In this document: positions 46,261 through 55,458 of the stretch, piece by piece | How the letters are laid out: each line of letters starts with the position of its first letter | Position numbering within the stretch: the first letter of the stretch is position 1 | Source of the DNA: Sepioteuthis lessoniana | Taxonomy: Eukaryota > Mollusca > Cephalopoda > Myopsida > Loliginidae | Assembly (NCBI GenBank): GCA_963585895.1 | Contig: OY757904.1 | Coordinates: forward strand, 158,392,749-158,456,748 | Reading direction: 5' to 3' | DNA length: 64,000 nt | Notes under the pieces: generated by a model | What the model saw: the letters and a program-made list of their open reading frames with translations, nothing else | What the model was told of the DNA's origin: nothing | The model's database searches: none | Made by a program: the position numbers and the translations under genes

Positions 46261-46869
46261 GGTGGGTTATGTCTGTCCCTACTCAACACCAGGTGTCTCT
46301 TATGTCTGGACACCCAGTCTTCCACTCCATCAAACCCAGTTCTATGGACTGATATGCCTCACATCATTCCACTACCTCCTTAATAGCAGCCTTAGACACT
46401 GCAGGAACAACCTCCTTCACAAAATACAGGGTGTGCTTTATGCCAGGATGCCCACTTTGTTGTTGGATACCCTTTATTTGAGCAAAATTCCGTTCATTGA
46501 TGGCTGCAGTGCATGCTGACTGTGTAAGCTCTGCCTCTTTTTCTTATCACGCCTTCATTTCCTGACTGTGCACACACCAATTTCCTCTTACAAGGTCCTT
46601 CTGACACATTCTGGTCACTGTTTTGGTGAGTATGCATTTTAGTTGGGTGTTGCCAGTCTTGTCATCCCGATCTTTGGTTGCTGTGTTTGCCCATTGCTTC
46701 AGAAATGCAATCTCTGATGTAACTGCCAGCTACATACCGTAAAGTCGCCTGTTAGGTTCCTACGTAATGAAAATAACTTCAACAAGTAATCATGGCTAGA
46801 ACTGTTGAGATCTCATTCCCTCATTTCCACAGAAGTATATTATGCTTCCCTCAGATGTGAAAGCTGAAT

Positions 46870-47425
46870 ACTTTGGCCTCATCCTTCAGCCTCTCAGAGT
46901 CATTGCATGAGAGTCCAAAATTGGTAAAGTGTTCCCAGACTTGTCCTGCTAAAACTAGGTTTAAAACATCATTTTAAATGTCATCAATGTATAGCTAACA
47001 TGCATGTTTGATCGACTCATTTTGAGACCATAACACATTGATAATTGACTGCTCTATAAGTGGTATGCTATGTTCAGCCCAAAATCTAATCACACAAGGC
47101 AGTACCTATGTCTTCTTGAAAGCACAGTTTGGAATGGACACAATGACTTGTGGTTGTACACCTGTAGACAGGCCTTTCTTAAATCCCTTAGGAATACACT
47201 ATCTCTCTCTTAGTTTGTGTGAACAGACATCAGCATTTATTATGAACATGTCAATATATTTATTCAGCTCCCTGTCATCCATGACAAGGCAAACCTTTTT
47301 CTTGTTCTCCTGGATCACAGCCATCAACAGACTTAGACTCTTAGGCAGCCTTCGCTCCTCTCTGGGATATGGCATCAGTTAGCCATTGTCCAACGAGACT
47401 TGCAGGTCACATTCATACTCTTATC
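46870..47425 (-). pseudogene. Gypsy reverse transcriptase remnant
   Basis: The minus-strand order is NGWLTPYPREERR, LLMAVIQENKKKV, VMDDRELNKYID, DVCSHKLRE and, after a frameshifted stretch, YIDDI (46980-46991) followed by HFTNFGLSCNDSERLKDEA. YIDD is the catalytic YxDD box of reverse transcriptases. At least one stop lies just before it, and the region between the two halves is degraded. Confidence 0.8.
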
Positions 47426-47437
47426 TCTCCAAGTTGG

Positions 47438-47735
47438 AGGTGCCCGTGGTGTAGTCGTTATCGTCGTAGGAAATGGACACGGCGACACGAGTTCAAATCC
47501 TGGACGAGACTGATTGCATTTCACATAGCACTAATACCCTTGGGAAAGGTATGAATCTAATTATTCTCCCTCCAACTATGGGTAAATAGTAGGACAGACT
47601 AGGTTCTTCAGCCTTGGTGAGGCAACTAGTCTAGGAGAAGGAAAACTCTGAATTCAAACCTGTTAAACTCCGCTTAAAAATTGACCTTGTGTCATATCCT
47701 GCCCGAGCGGAGGGGTTGGGTAAATAGGATCACTT
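47438..47735 (+). mobile_element. SINE S1 inserted in the Gypsy element
   Basis: A nearly complete copy with box A (GTGGTGTAGTCGTTATCG) and box B (GAGTTCAAATCC), highly similar to 2265-2568. It is flanked by CAAGTTGG (47430-47437) and CAATTTGG (47736-47743), an 8-base target-site duplication with one change. The SINE is younger than the Gypsy copy. Confidence 0.85.
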
Positions 47736-47816
47736 CAATTTGGACACGAGATATACTGGGATTGTGTTCAGCAGCACTGTTGGTGCTTGACTTCCCATCC
47801 ACTTCCATGTTGCAGT

Positions 47817-48230
47817 TCAGACTTTCACAGCATGGTCAAATTTGACACTGAAGTCCTGTTTGTTGATGTTTATTGCTGCACATAGGAGTGGTTTACTATG
47901 ACGGAACTCTACTGCGCCTGGTAGAGTGATTTGAATTCTTCCTATCTTTTTGATTGTGTTCATGCCAATCAGTAGATCATAGCTAAGTGGCCTCTCACAA
48001 GTCACTATGGTGTTAACCTTGACAGTATTGTCAACATTCAGACTAACGTTGATGACTCTGACTCTGCAGGCCTTAGTCTCTCTTTTGATGGTTGGTCCAT
48101 GCAAACTTCTTCATCCATGACTGACACACCTTTTTTCTGGTTGTTGATTAGGAGCAACCAGAGTCTATCAGTACTGTGCATGGTTTATTGTTAATTTCAA
48201 CTGTGATTATTGGTAATGTTGAGTTCTTAT
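47817..48230 (-). pseudogene. Gypsy aspartic protease remnant
   Basis: The minus strand encodes TVEINNKPCTVLIDSGCS (ending near 48152), where L-I-D-S-G is the catalytic motif of retroviral-type proteases, followed by a stop. A shifted open frame then contains VKVNTIVTCERPLSYDLLIG and MNTIKKIGRIQITLPGAVEF, the conserved C-terminal protease region. Confidence 0.8.
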
Positions 48231-48339
48231 CTGCTCTAGGTAAGAGGTTGGCAACATTGTCTATTCCTTTGTCTGGTTTCTTGAACAGGTGACTTACATT
48301 GGCACTGAAAACAATATATTACTGGTCATGGTCTCCACT

Positions 48340-48990
48340 CATGCACCCTGTCTTCTGTTTGATGGCTGAGGTAGCCACATGCCAGTTGGTTTGGTCCATT
48401 ACAGACATAGCACGTAATGTCACTATGTGGACCAATGGAGATGTCAGGACTCTTAGTCTGTGTCACCTGTGTTGCAGCAGTCACTACCACAGTCAGTTCC
48501 ACTATGTCGTCCTTTAGGATTGCCCTGGCTCATGCTAGTATTTGGTCAATAAACCACTCATCCATTCTTGATGTGCTGAGGTGGTACTTGACCTGGACTG
48601 TCAGTTCCACCACAAACATGCACCTGAGAATGTGGTTATTCACTCCTGTAAACAATACAGTGAGCTTCTGTAGCTCTGTCAGATACACGTTGACAAATTT
48701 GTTGTGAAGCATCTGCCACACAGTGAGCTACTCATATGTGTTGATCTCATCTGTCATAAAGGCTGCATACTAAGCAGTCTTTTTTTAGTTTGTCTATCTT
48801 TTCCTCATTTCCCAATTGCTGGTGGGTTGAAAACACACTCATCAGTTTCAAGGAAATAACTTGCTCTGGCTGCTTTATGTTGCATATTCTGCAGACAAGT
48901 CCTGCTTTTTCCACCTACCTGACCACCGATCCACTACCATCAAATAAGGGAATCCTCCTCAAATCAAATCCATCATCCATTTTATATGCT
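48340..48990 (-). pseudogene. Gypsy gag remnant with zinc knuckle
   Basis: Minus-strand pieces: EQVISLKLMSVFSTHQQLGN, KFVNVYLTELQKLTVLFTG, CMFVVELTVQVKYHLSTSRM and a knuckle CYVCNGPNQLAC (near 48395-48425), where the usual His of CX2CX4HX4C is replaced by Gln and the spacing is short. Stops and frameshifts separate the pieces. Confidence 0.72.
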
Positions 48991-49011
48991 GAAAAAGCTT
49001 ATAATCATTTT

Positions 49012-49255
49012 TGTCAATTTCAAGATTCCTCTACTCACCACTAACTTAGTCTTTGTCCAATTGACCCAGCAAACAATACAGCCACTTATATTGTAAGCAG
49101 CATGTGTCAGCGTATTTGCATGGTTAAGATCTACATTTCATGAAATGCTGGCCATTGCACATGTGTGCCTGTAAATCATCAGAAGAATTTCCTGCTACCA
49201 CTGTGGCAACTCTTACCTGCTTTGTTTTAGGTAAGTGATGCTCTTCGTTCCTACA
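49012..49255 (-). repeat. 5' LTR of the Gypsy element
   Basis: On the minus strand it starts TGTAGGAACGAAGAG and ends GAAATTGACA. A TATAAGTGG box is inside. It is 244 bases against 241 in the other LTR. Confidence 0.75.
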
Positions 49256-49592
49256 GTTCAATAGACACAGATATGAAGAGAACTCTTATCTGTTCAAAAA
49301 ATGGAAACAAAAACAGAATGAGAAAGGATTCTGAATTTTCACATGACCAATTTGATATGTGATGTCCAAAGACATGCCCACCAATCTAAGGGAAGACAAT
49401 TATTTGTTGTCTCCCTACATAACAGAAACTAAAAAATAGATTTAAGAATACTGTTTGATATTATTAGTTGACAATGTTTCATCTAAAATAAAACTAAATA
49501 AAATGATATTAGAAATAATTTGAATTTAACTTTAAATAAGGTATCCTGTAATTTGATTTGGTAAGTCTGATAATCCTAAACAAATGACACAT

Positions 49593-49972
49593 TGCTCTGT
49601 CAGCAGAGTTTAGAATATTCTGACTGTATCCCCTACAGAAGTTTAACCACTCACCTAAAACTTAGAGGTTGCATCTGGAGATCTGGGGTGTATGTTGTCC
49701 CCATTCCTTGCCATTACGCCCAGGTTCACTCTGACCTAGAATGATAGTACCTGTTAGAATCCAATCTACAGGTTAAATAGATTTGTTTAAAAATTGTGCC
49801 AAAAAAACCTCTTATGTAAATATGAATATACTATAAATATAATTTCCTAACTTTGAGTATGGCAAATGCATCACAACAAATTTGTACAAAAGGTATGATT
49901 CCCTAGCCTCATCTATTACCCAGATGGGTCGACATGTTGTTAAAATTAGTCAGTCAATCAAATTACACATAT
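49593..49972 (+). repeat. (AATC)-tailed repeat family, copy 1
   Basis: Shares TTAGAATAT(T/A)CTGACTGTA, GATCTGGGG(T/A)GTATG, CC(A/T)TTGCCAT(T/C)AC and the TGTTAAAATTA tail with 58733-59138. It ends in AGTCAGTCAATCAA. It is probably a SINE or a LINE 3' end of unknown class. Confidence 0.6.
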
Positions 49973-50447
49973 TGATAGATTCCAACCGATGTAGGTATTT
50001 ATATCATTATGTTTCTGCTTGTTGTTGAGTAAAATACCAAATTACAAGAAAGTGAATCTCAATTCCATTCTACTTAACCTGGAATGGAAATTATTTTTTC
50101 TTGGAGGTATTTACTTCCAGACATTTTCTTTGAAAGATTTTTCATTATAAATAAAGATTAAATAAATATTTGAATCTTGAAAATCAATTTTAAATTTGCT
50201 CTTCTCAAAGTCTGAGAAGAGGATTCACCTCACATTGTTTATGAATTAAATGTGAATTGCTTTTTAACGAACTCTCATATTTTTTTATTTAAAAAAGTGT
50301 TAAACTCCAAGTGTCACAGAGAAGGGGAAACTTTCAATTATAGCTAACCATTTGATTGTTGATTAAGAGACATGATATATAACGATATATAATGATCTGA
50401 TGTCATCAAAACTAAATCAATCTCAATAATATTATTTTATATTTATT
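49973..50447. other. Intronic DNA, no element recognised
   Basis: AT-rich sequence without an identifiable domain. Confidence 0.45.
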
Positions 50448-50598
50448 GTCTTAAATCTCAGCTGTATTCTGTGTTGTTTAAATGAAGAATGAAGACTTAT
50501 GCGACTTAATTTTCAGGAAAAACTTTACTTTTGGAAGACGAACTTCTAAATTTGCTAAAGAAAACCCCAAAATTGCCCCCCACCCAAGAAAAGAAAGA
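50448..50598. repeat. ~150-bp direct duplication, copy 1
   Basis: Nearly identical to 50937-51086 (a 2-base deletion, one A/C change and a differing C-run). It contains a splice-acceptor-like TTAATTTTCAG and an open stretch in one frame, but no phase-compatible exon for the host gene. Confidence 0.85.
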
Positions 50599-50694
50599 AA
50601 AAAAAAATATATATATATATCCAAAACACCTCAAATGTAGTCTAACACGTGCTAAAGACGAAAGCCATAAAAGAGTTGACTCCTCCTCTCTCTT

Positions 50695-50727
<33 letters not shown>

Positions 50728-50936
50728 GTGTCCACCCCAGTAGATGACCATGATATAGGAGTGGAACCTTTAATATAAATACTATTAAAAATTAGTAATA
50801 ATTCAATCGTTCATTTGTTGAAATAGTATGCATACGTTGGAAGTGATTCCATTTCCAGAAGTTTTTTCACAGAGGTCAGTAAATTTATTCTACTAAACTG
50901 TTCATTTAAAATGCACATTTGATTTAAAATAGTAAT
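50599..50936. other. Spacer between duplicated segments, with (CT)n
   Basis: A 338-base unique-looking spacer containing a (TC)n microsatellite at about 50681-50729. The overlapping short frames are composition-driven. Confidence 0.6.
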
Positions 50937-51086
50937 GTCTTAAATCTCAGCTGTATTGTGTTGTTTAAATGAAGAATGAAGACTTATGCGACTTAATTTT
51001 CAGGAAAAACTTTACTTTTGGAAGACGAACTTCTAAATTTGCTAACGAAAACCCCAAAATTGCCCCCCCCCCCAAGAAAAGAAAGA
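50937..51086. repeat. ~150-bp direct duplication, copy 2, abutting the LINE
   Basis: The second copy ends exactly where LINE copy C begins. A run of 13 C replaces CCCCCCACCC of copy 1. Confidence 0.85.
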
Positions 51087-53098
51087 AGCACTACAAGAGA
51101 AGGCAGAAAAAGGTACCCCAAATGACGAATATGAAAATTTTGTAGAAGCACACCTTGAGGCGGCAGCAAAGTGTATTCCAACAAAACCTAGAACTAAATA
51201 TAGAGCCCCTTGGGAAACGCCAGCGGTTAGAGAAAAACGTGCACTTGTGAAAACTGCCTCCAAAAGCTATCAAAAGAACCCAACAAACACAAATGCACGA
51301 AAACTAGAAAAGGCTCAACATCAATTAACAGGAATATATCTAAAAGAACAGGCAGAATACATATAGAGACTCGGTGGAAGATAGACAATCCAGGATAGCC
51401 TGGCAAACAATAAACGAAGTAAGTAGAAGGAAGAGCACAGCCAAAGCAAAATTGAAAGCTGCAAGCCAACAAGAAAGAGTAAAACTGTGGGAACAGCATT
51501 TCAAAAATCTACTAGGAAACCCACCGGAAATAACGGATGAACCGATCACCAGAATTATTAGTAAGCAATTAGACGTTAAACTAGGTCCTTTCACCAAAGA
51601 AAAACTCAACTCGGTTCTCAGAAGAATTAAAAATAGGAAAGCAGCAGGGCTAGACGAGATTCCCCCAGAAGTGTGGAAGACTAGACAATTCGACGATATA
51701 CTGCTCCGGCAATGCAACGCAGTCTATAGTCAAAATAGGATAGAAAGATGGACGAAGGGATGCATCCTTCCATTCCCTAAAAAAGGCGACCTCGGACTAG
51801 CCAAGAACTACCGAGGGATAACACTTACATCCATAGCAGTCAAGATCTACAATGCCCTACTACGAAACCGCATAGAACCCAAAATAGACAACATCCTTAG
51901 GAAAAACCAAAACGGCTTCCGGAGAAATAGATCCACAACCTCACAAATACTGACCATCCGTAGAATCCTTGAAGGCGTTTGGGCAAAAAACTTACAGGCG
52001 ACATTACTATTTGTCGACTTTACCAAGGCCTTCGATTCCATACACAGAGGGAAGATGGAGCAAATCCTACTAGCATACGGCCTACCAAAAGAAACAGTAG
52101 CAGCGATAATGATTCTCTACAGAAACACCAAAGTGAAAGTACGTTTACCAGATGGAGACACGGAATACTTCGACATTGTTGCAGGAGTACTACAATGGGA
52201 CACACTAGCCTTGTACCTCTTTATCATCTGTCTAGACTATGTGCTTAGGACTTTGATCGACAAAATCAGAGAAAATGGCTTCGAGCTGACTAAGAGAAGA
52301 AGCAAAAGGTACCCCGCAAAAACAATCACGGACACCGACTACGCTGATGACTTGGCGTTACTAGCGAATACGCCTAATCAAGCAGAGACACTACTGCATA
52401 GTCTGGAACGAGCCGCAGCTGACATTGGCCTCCATGTCACTGCAAACAAAACTGAATATATGTGTTACAACCAAACGGGCAACATTGCCACACTAGACGG
52501 AGCCTCTCTGAAACTAGTAGACAAATTCACCTACCTAGGAAGTAGCGTCTCATCAACCGAAAAAGACATCGACACACGACTGACGAAGGCATGGACAGCT
52601 GTCGATAGGCTCTCGATCATATGGAAGTCGGACCTAACTGATAAAATGAAACGCAGTTTCTTCCAGGCAGCGGTTGTGTCGATACTGCTATATGGATGCA
52701 CCACATGGACGCTAACGAAGCGGCTGGAGAGGAAACTAGACGGAAATTACACAAGAATGTTGAGAGCAGTATTAAACAAGTCCTGGCGACAACACCCCAC
52801 GAGACTCCAACTATACGGACACTTGCCCCCCATCACGAAAACTATACAAGTCAGACGAACCAGACACGCGGGACACTGCTGGAGAAGCAAGGACGAGCTC
52901 ATAAGTGATGTACTCCTGTGGACCCCCACATATGGATGTGCAAAAGTAGGACGACCAGCACGAACTTACATACAGCAACTATGTGAGGACACAGGGTGTA
53001 ACCCTGAAGACCTGCCGGAGGCGATGAATGATAGGGAGGAATGGCGAGAGAGGGTCAGGGATATCCGCGCTGGCGGCGCGACATGATGATGATGATGA
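51087..53098 (+). mobile_element. RTE-like LINE, copy C (5'-truncated, nearly open)
   Basis: The element begins in the linker between endonuclease and RT, with EAHLEAAAKCIPTKPRTKYR readable from ~51145, and ends in a (GATGAT)n tail at 53083-53098. A deletion of about 17-20 bases relative to copy B, near 51362 (after EQAEYI, before RDSVED), shifts the frame. The remainder is one open frame. No endonuclease domain remains. Confidence 0.85.
51374..53086 (+). CDS. LINE reverse transcriptase, 570-codon open frame (copy C)
   Basis: The frame is open from just after a frameshift. Codon 1 is GTG inside the ancestral frame, so this is a remnant and not a full gene. RT landmarks: GLDEIPPEVW (~93-102), FPKKGDLGLAKNYRGITL (~136-153), NQNGFRRNRSTTSQI (~184-198), DFTKAFDSIHRG (215-226), YADD at 323-326 (catalytic), and YLGSSVSSTEKDIDTRL. 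The C-terminal domain has ...CTTWTLTKRLERKL, RRTRHAGHCWRSKDEL and EDTGCNPEDLPEAMNDREEW, as in other RTE-type elements of this window. Q274-W275-D replaces the QGD seen in copies A and B, and L replaces P a few residues on (QWDTLAL against QGDTLAP). In LINE RTs the glycine sits in a conserved motif, so activity is doubtful. Sense orientation in host intron 1. Confidence 0.88.
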   Translation: MEDRQSRIAWQTINEVSRRKSTAKAKLKAASQQERVKLWEQHFKNLLGNPPEITDEPITRIISKQLDVKLGPFTKEKLNSVLRRIKNRKAAGLDEIPPEVWKTRQFDDILLRQCNAVYSQNRIERWTKGCILPFPKKGDLGLAKNYRGITLTSIAVKIYNALLRNRIEPKIDNILRKNQNGFRRNRSTTSQILTIRRILEGVWAKNLQATLLFVDFTKAFDSIHRGKMEQILLAYGLPKETVAAIMILYRNTKVKVRLPDGDTEYFDIVAGVLQWDTLALYLFIICLDYVLRTLIDKIRENGFELTKRRSKRYPAKTITDTDYADDLALLANTPNQAETLLHSLERAAADIGLHVTANKTEYMCYNQTGNIATLDGASLKLVDKFTYLGSSVSSTEKDIDTRLTKAWTAVDRLSIIWKSDLTDKMKRSFFQAAVVSILLYGCTTWTLTKRLERKLDGNYTRMLRAVLNKSWRQHPTRLQLYGHLPPITKTIQVRRTRHAGHCWRSKDELISDVLLWTPTYGCAKVGRPARTYIQQLCEDTGCNPEDLPEAMNDREEWRERVRDIRAGGAT

Positions 53099-53507
53099 TA
53101 TTTATTGTTCAAGAATTTCATTAACTTTTTAATAAATTTCATCAATTGATTTGGAATCAATCAATGATAATTTTTTTTTGTGTTATGATTCTTTTTATGA
53201 CCTGTTTTGTGAGTTGATCTTGTCTTTTAATGTATTTTAATAGCCACAAACACTTGAAGAAAACGGTTCTGGTTTTGTGTTTATTAATGATGTTTACTTA
53301 TTACTTTATACAAAGTTTAGAGATTAAAGACAGATCTTACTTTAAGTACCAAGGAAAAAATCAAGACTGTTGTAAATTTCAGTTATTATCAAACTGCATA
53401 AGAGATTTGCTTTAAAATGTATTTTCTAGAATATATGCCAATTGTAAACAAAAAGAAAATGATATTTCCAACATGGAAGATCCAACTTTTGAAAATTAAA
53501 AGCTAAG
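53099..53507. other. Intronic DNA, no element recognised
   Basis: An AT-rich spacer between the LINE tail and the solo LTR. A 61-residue frame is not supported. Confidence 0.45.
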
Positions 53508-54861
53508 TGTGACGGTGCATAAATATTTATCCCAGGACGGGAATTTATTTTACGCATGTGTGACGTCGGGGCAGTCTGGCACTTGACCCCTCGCAAAATA
53601 AGTCCTAGTTAAGATTTCTTTTTCGGGCATGTGGGAACTGGCAAATAATGTGGGGGTTAATTTGGGGCTAGACTGACCGCTGCTGGTAAGGGGGTTTCCA
53701 AATTTCACGTTACACACACCCACCAAGCCACTTCGTCTTCCTACCCCCTAGGATAATGGAAGACATGGGCTTCTAGGTTGGGATAAAATATTATTATTCA
53801 CTGTAGTCGGCAATTCCAATTTCCTGTGTAATGTTTTTAAAGGCGAATAAGACATTTAGTGAGAATAAATTGAGGCGAATGAAGCTGAAAAATGTATACG
53901 TGCAAAAGAAGGCAACTCGTTGGGTAAATAACACAACAAATAAATTTCAATGAGGGGACATTTAGAATATAACCAAAATTTTAATAATCGGGGTCCAAAC
54001 AAATATTTATGGTGCTAGCTGGCTATATTACACCAGCACACAGTCTCAAATACAGATGTCTTTCTTTCTTCCTTTTTCTTTTCTTTCTTTCTTCTTTCTT
54101 TCCTTTTCTTTTCTTTGGACTTTTCTTTTTTTACTCTTGAACCTTGAAAAGGTAGCTAAGTCCACCCATTCGTTTACTGTTTTTGAAACGAATCTTTTCA
54201 TTCTATTTCTCTTCTTTTCTTAATGCATATAATTCTTTATTTGCTTCTTTCTTTAAATTGAGAGAGAGGGCATATAATTGCAATACTTAGGAAAGGTGGA
54301 GGGAGAAATCGGTTTTAAGGTTTACTTAGCTTTTTTGATGGGTTTCTTCTGAGATTTCTTTTCTTTTGCGGGCTAGTGGGATTCTGTAGAAATTGGCTGG
54401 AAGGCACCTGTTATCTTCTTGTCCAAGAATTCTGCTCTGCTCTTTTCCCGGAGTTTTTGGCTACAGCTTCAACACATCTTGTCACGCTGACTGCTGTTCC
54501 AGAACTAACTGAAAAAAATCCTTTTTCCAATTTCCTCTGATGAAGAGGACCTCTTTTTCGGCTTTAGGGCTTTGGCCTATCATTTGGCCTCTTTCTTCCT
54601 CCTCCACCTCCCCCTGTCATGCTATTCATTTGGGCTACTATAATGACCTCTATATCCCCTTCTCTGTCCAACCGGTCAGGGTTATGGAGTGCAGATAGCT
54701 TGACCTACATTCTAACTGGATCTGTTACTTTGGCCACATGGAATCGACCTTCATTCATATCCTTCTTTTAACGGTCAATCTTTAGGGCCTGTTAATTCAA
54801 ACACAGAAGGGTAGGGGAAATTGATCTTACTTCTCTCCTCTCTGGAGCATAACATGTGACA
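53508..54861. mobile_element. Solo LTR (1354 bp) just upstream of exon 2
   Basis: It starts TGTGACGGTGC and ends AACATGTGACA, giving TG...CA ends with a TGTSAC inverted terminus, and is flanked by TAAG at 53504-53507 and 54862-54865. It contains a pyrimidine-rich T/C stretch (54056-54130) and no coding. It lies ~110 bases before the exon 2 acceptor, so it forms the end of intron 1. Confidence 0.68.
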
Positions 54862-54974
54862 TAAGTATCAAGTTCTAAAGATGAGAAATTGAAATTTTTA
54901 AATATGTAAATAATATTGTAAAAAAAAAAAAAAGGTTAAAACTGAAGGAAAAAACATTTTTTCTCTCGTGACAG

Positions 54975-55288
54975 GTGCTGAAAAAAGATGCAATTCGAGA
55001 ACAGTTACGAGAATTACTTATTGAAGAGGCTGAGAAGCAAGCCAGTATTGAAGCAGAACAAAGTAGAGAAGCAATGGCGAAAGAGCTGGAGGAAGAAGAA
55101 AGTGCTGAAGTGGAGGTTACCCCTGATTCCAGTCTAAGAGCTGATGAGTCTGAGAGCTTAAAATCAAGGAAAGATGATTTACCACCATCTTATAATGAAA
55201 TTGTTTCTTGTGAACAAACTTCTGATCAAAAGCAAAATGTGAAGAAAGCCTCACCAAAAAAACCCAAGGAGGAAAAATCCCTTTCAAA
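54975..55288 (+). CDS. Exon 2: coiled coil, acidic linker, PPxY motif
   Basis: Acceptor CTCGTGACAG at 54974, phase 0, donor GTAAGT at 55289, ending with two bases of a Lys codon. The 104 full codons continue the coiled coil (KKDAIREQLRELLIEEAEKQ), then a Glu-rich stretch (ELEEEESAEVEVTP), a PPSYNEIV motif and a basic tail (KKASPKKPKEEK). Codon use and lack of stops in one frame contrast with the surrounding intron. A solo LTR ends only ~110 bases upstream of its acceptor. The exon is solid; the linkage to exons 1, 3 and 4 rests on phase and peptide continuity. Confidence 0.82.
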
Positions 55289-55458
55289 GTAAGTAACTTT
55301 TAAAACTTAAAAACTTAAATTTCATCCTTGAACTGTTCACATTTCTCTGAATTAGAAATGATTGATTACTGACCATCCTCTTTTCAAGTCACTTCAGACA
55401 GTAATTAAAGTTTCTATCTTTGAACAGGATCAATCAGATGGTTAGGAGGTGACCCAGA

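Larger units (their letters stand above)
45139..49255 (-). mobile_element. Ty3/Gypsy LTR retrotransposon, decayed, both LTRs present
   Basis: Two direct repeats of ~242 bases bound the element. On the minus strand the order is LTR, gag with a degenerate zinc knuckle, aspartic protease, reverse transcriptase, (RNase H, unclear), integrase, LTR, which is the Gypsy order. Every domain carries stops or frameshifts. An S1 SINE (47438-47735) is inserted upstream of the RT core. The element lies antisense in intron 1 of the host gene. No target-site duplication was found, which may reflect age. Confidence 0.85.

Noticed and set aside
45097-48707. Plus-strand ORFs across the Gypsy element (for example 47038-47382)
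   Set aside because: All recognisable protein motifs are on the minus strand; the plus frames are shadows.
50531-50743. Extra exon of the host gene in the duplicated 150-bp segment
   Set aside because: The open frames after its acceptor do not fit phase 0 of exon 1, and phase 0 hits a stop after ten codons.
51340-51717. Minus-strand ORFs opposite the LINE RT
   Set aside because: Shadow frames of the plus-strand RT coding sequence; they have no independent motif.
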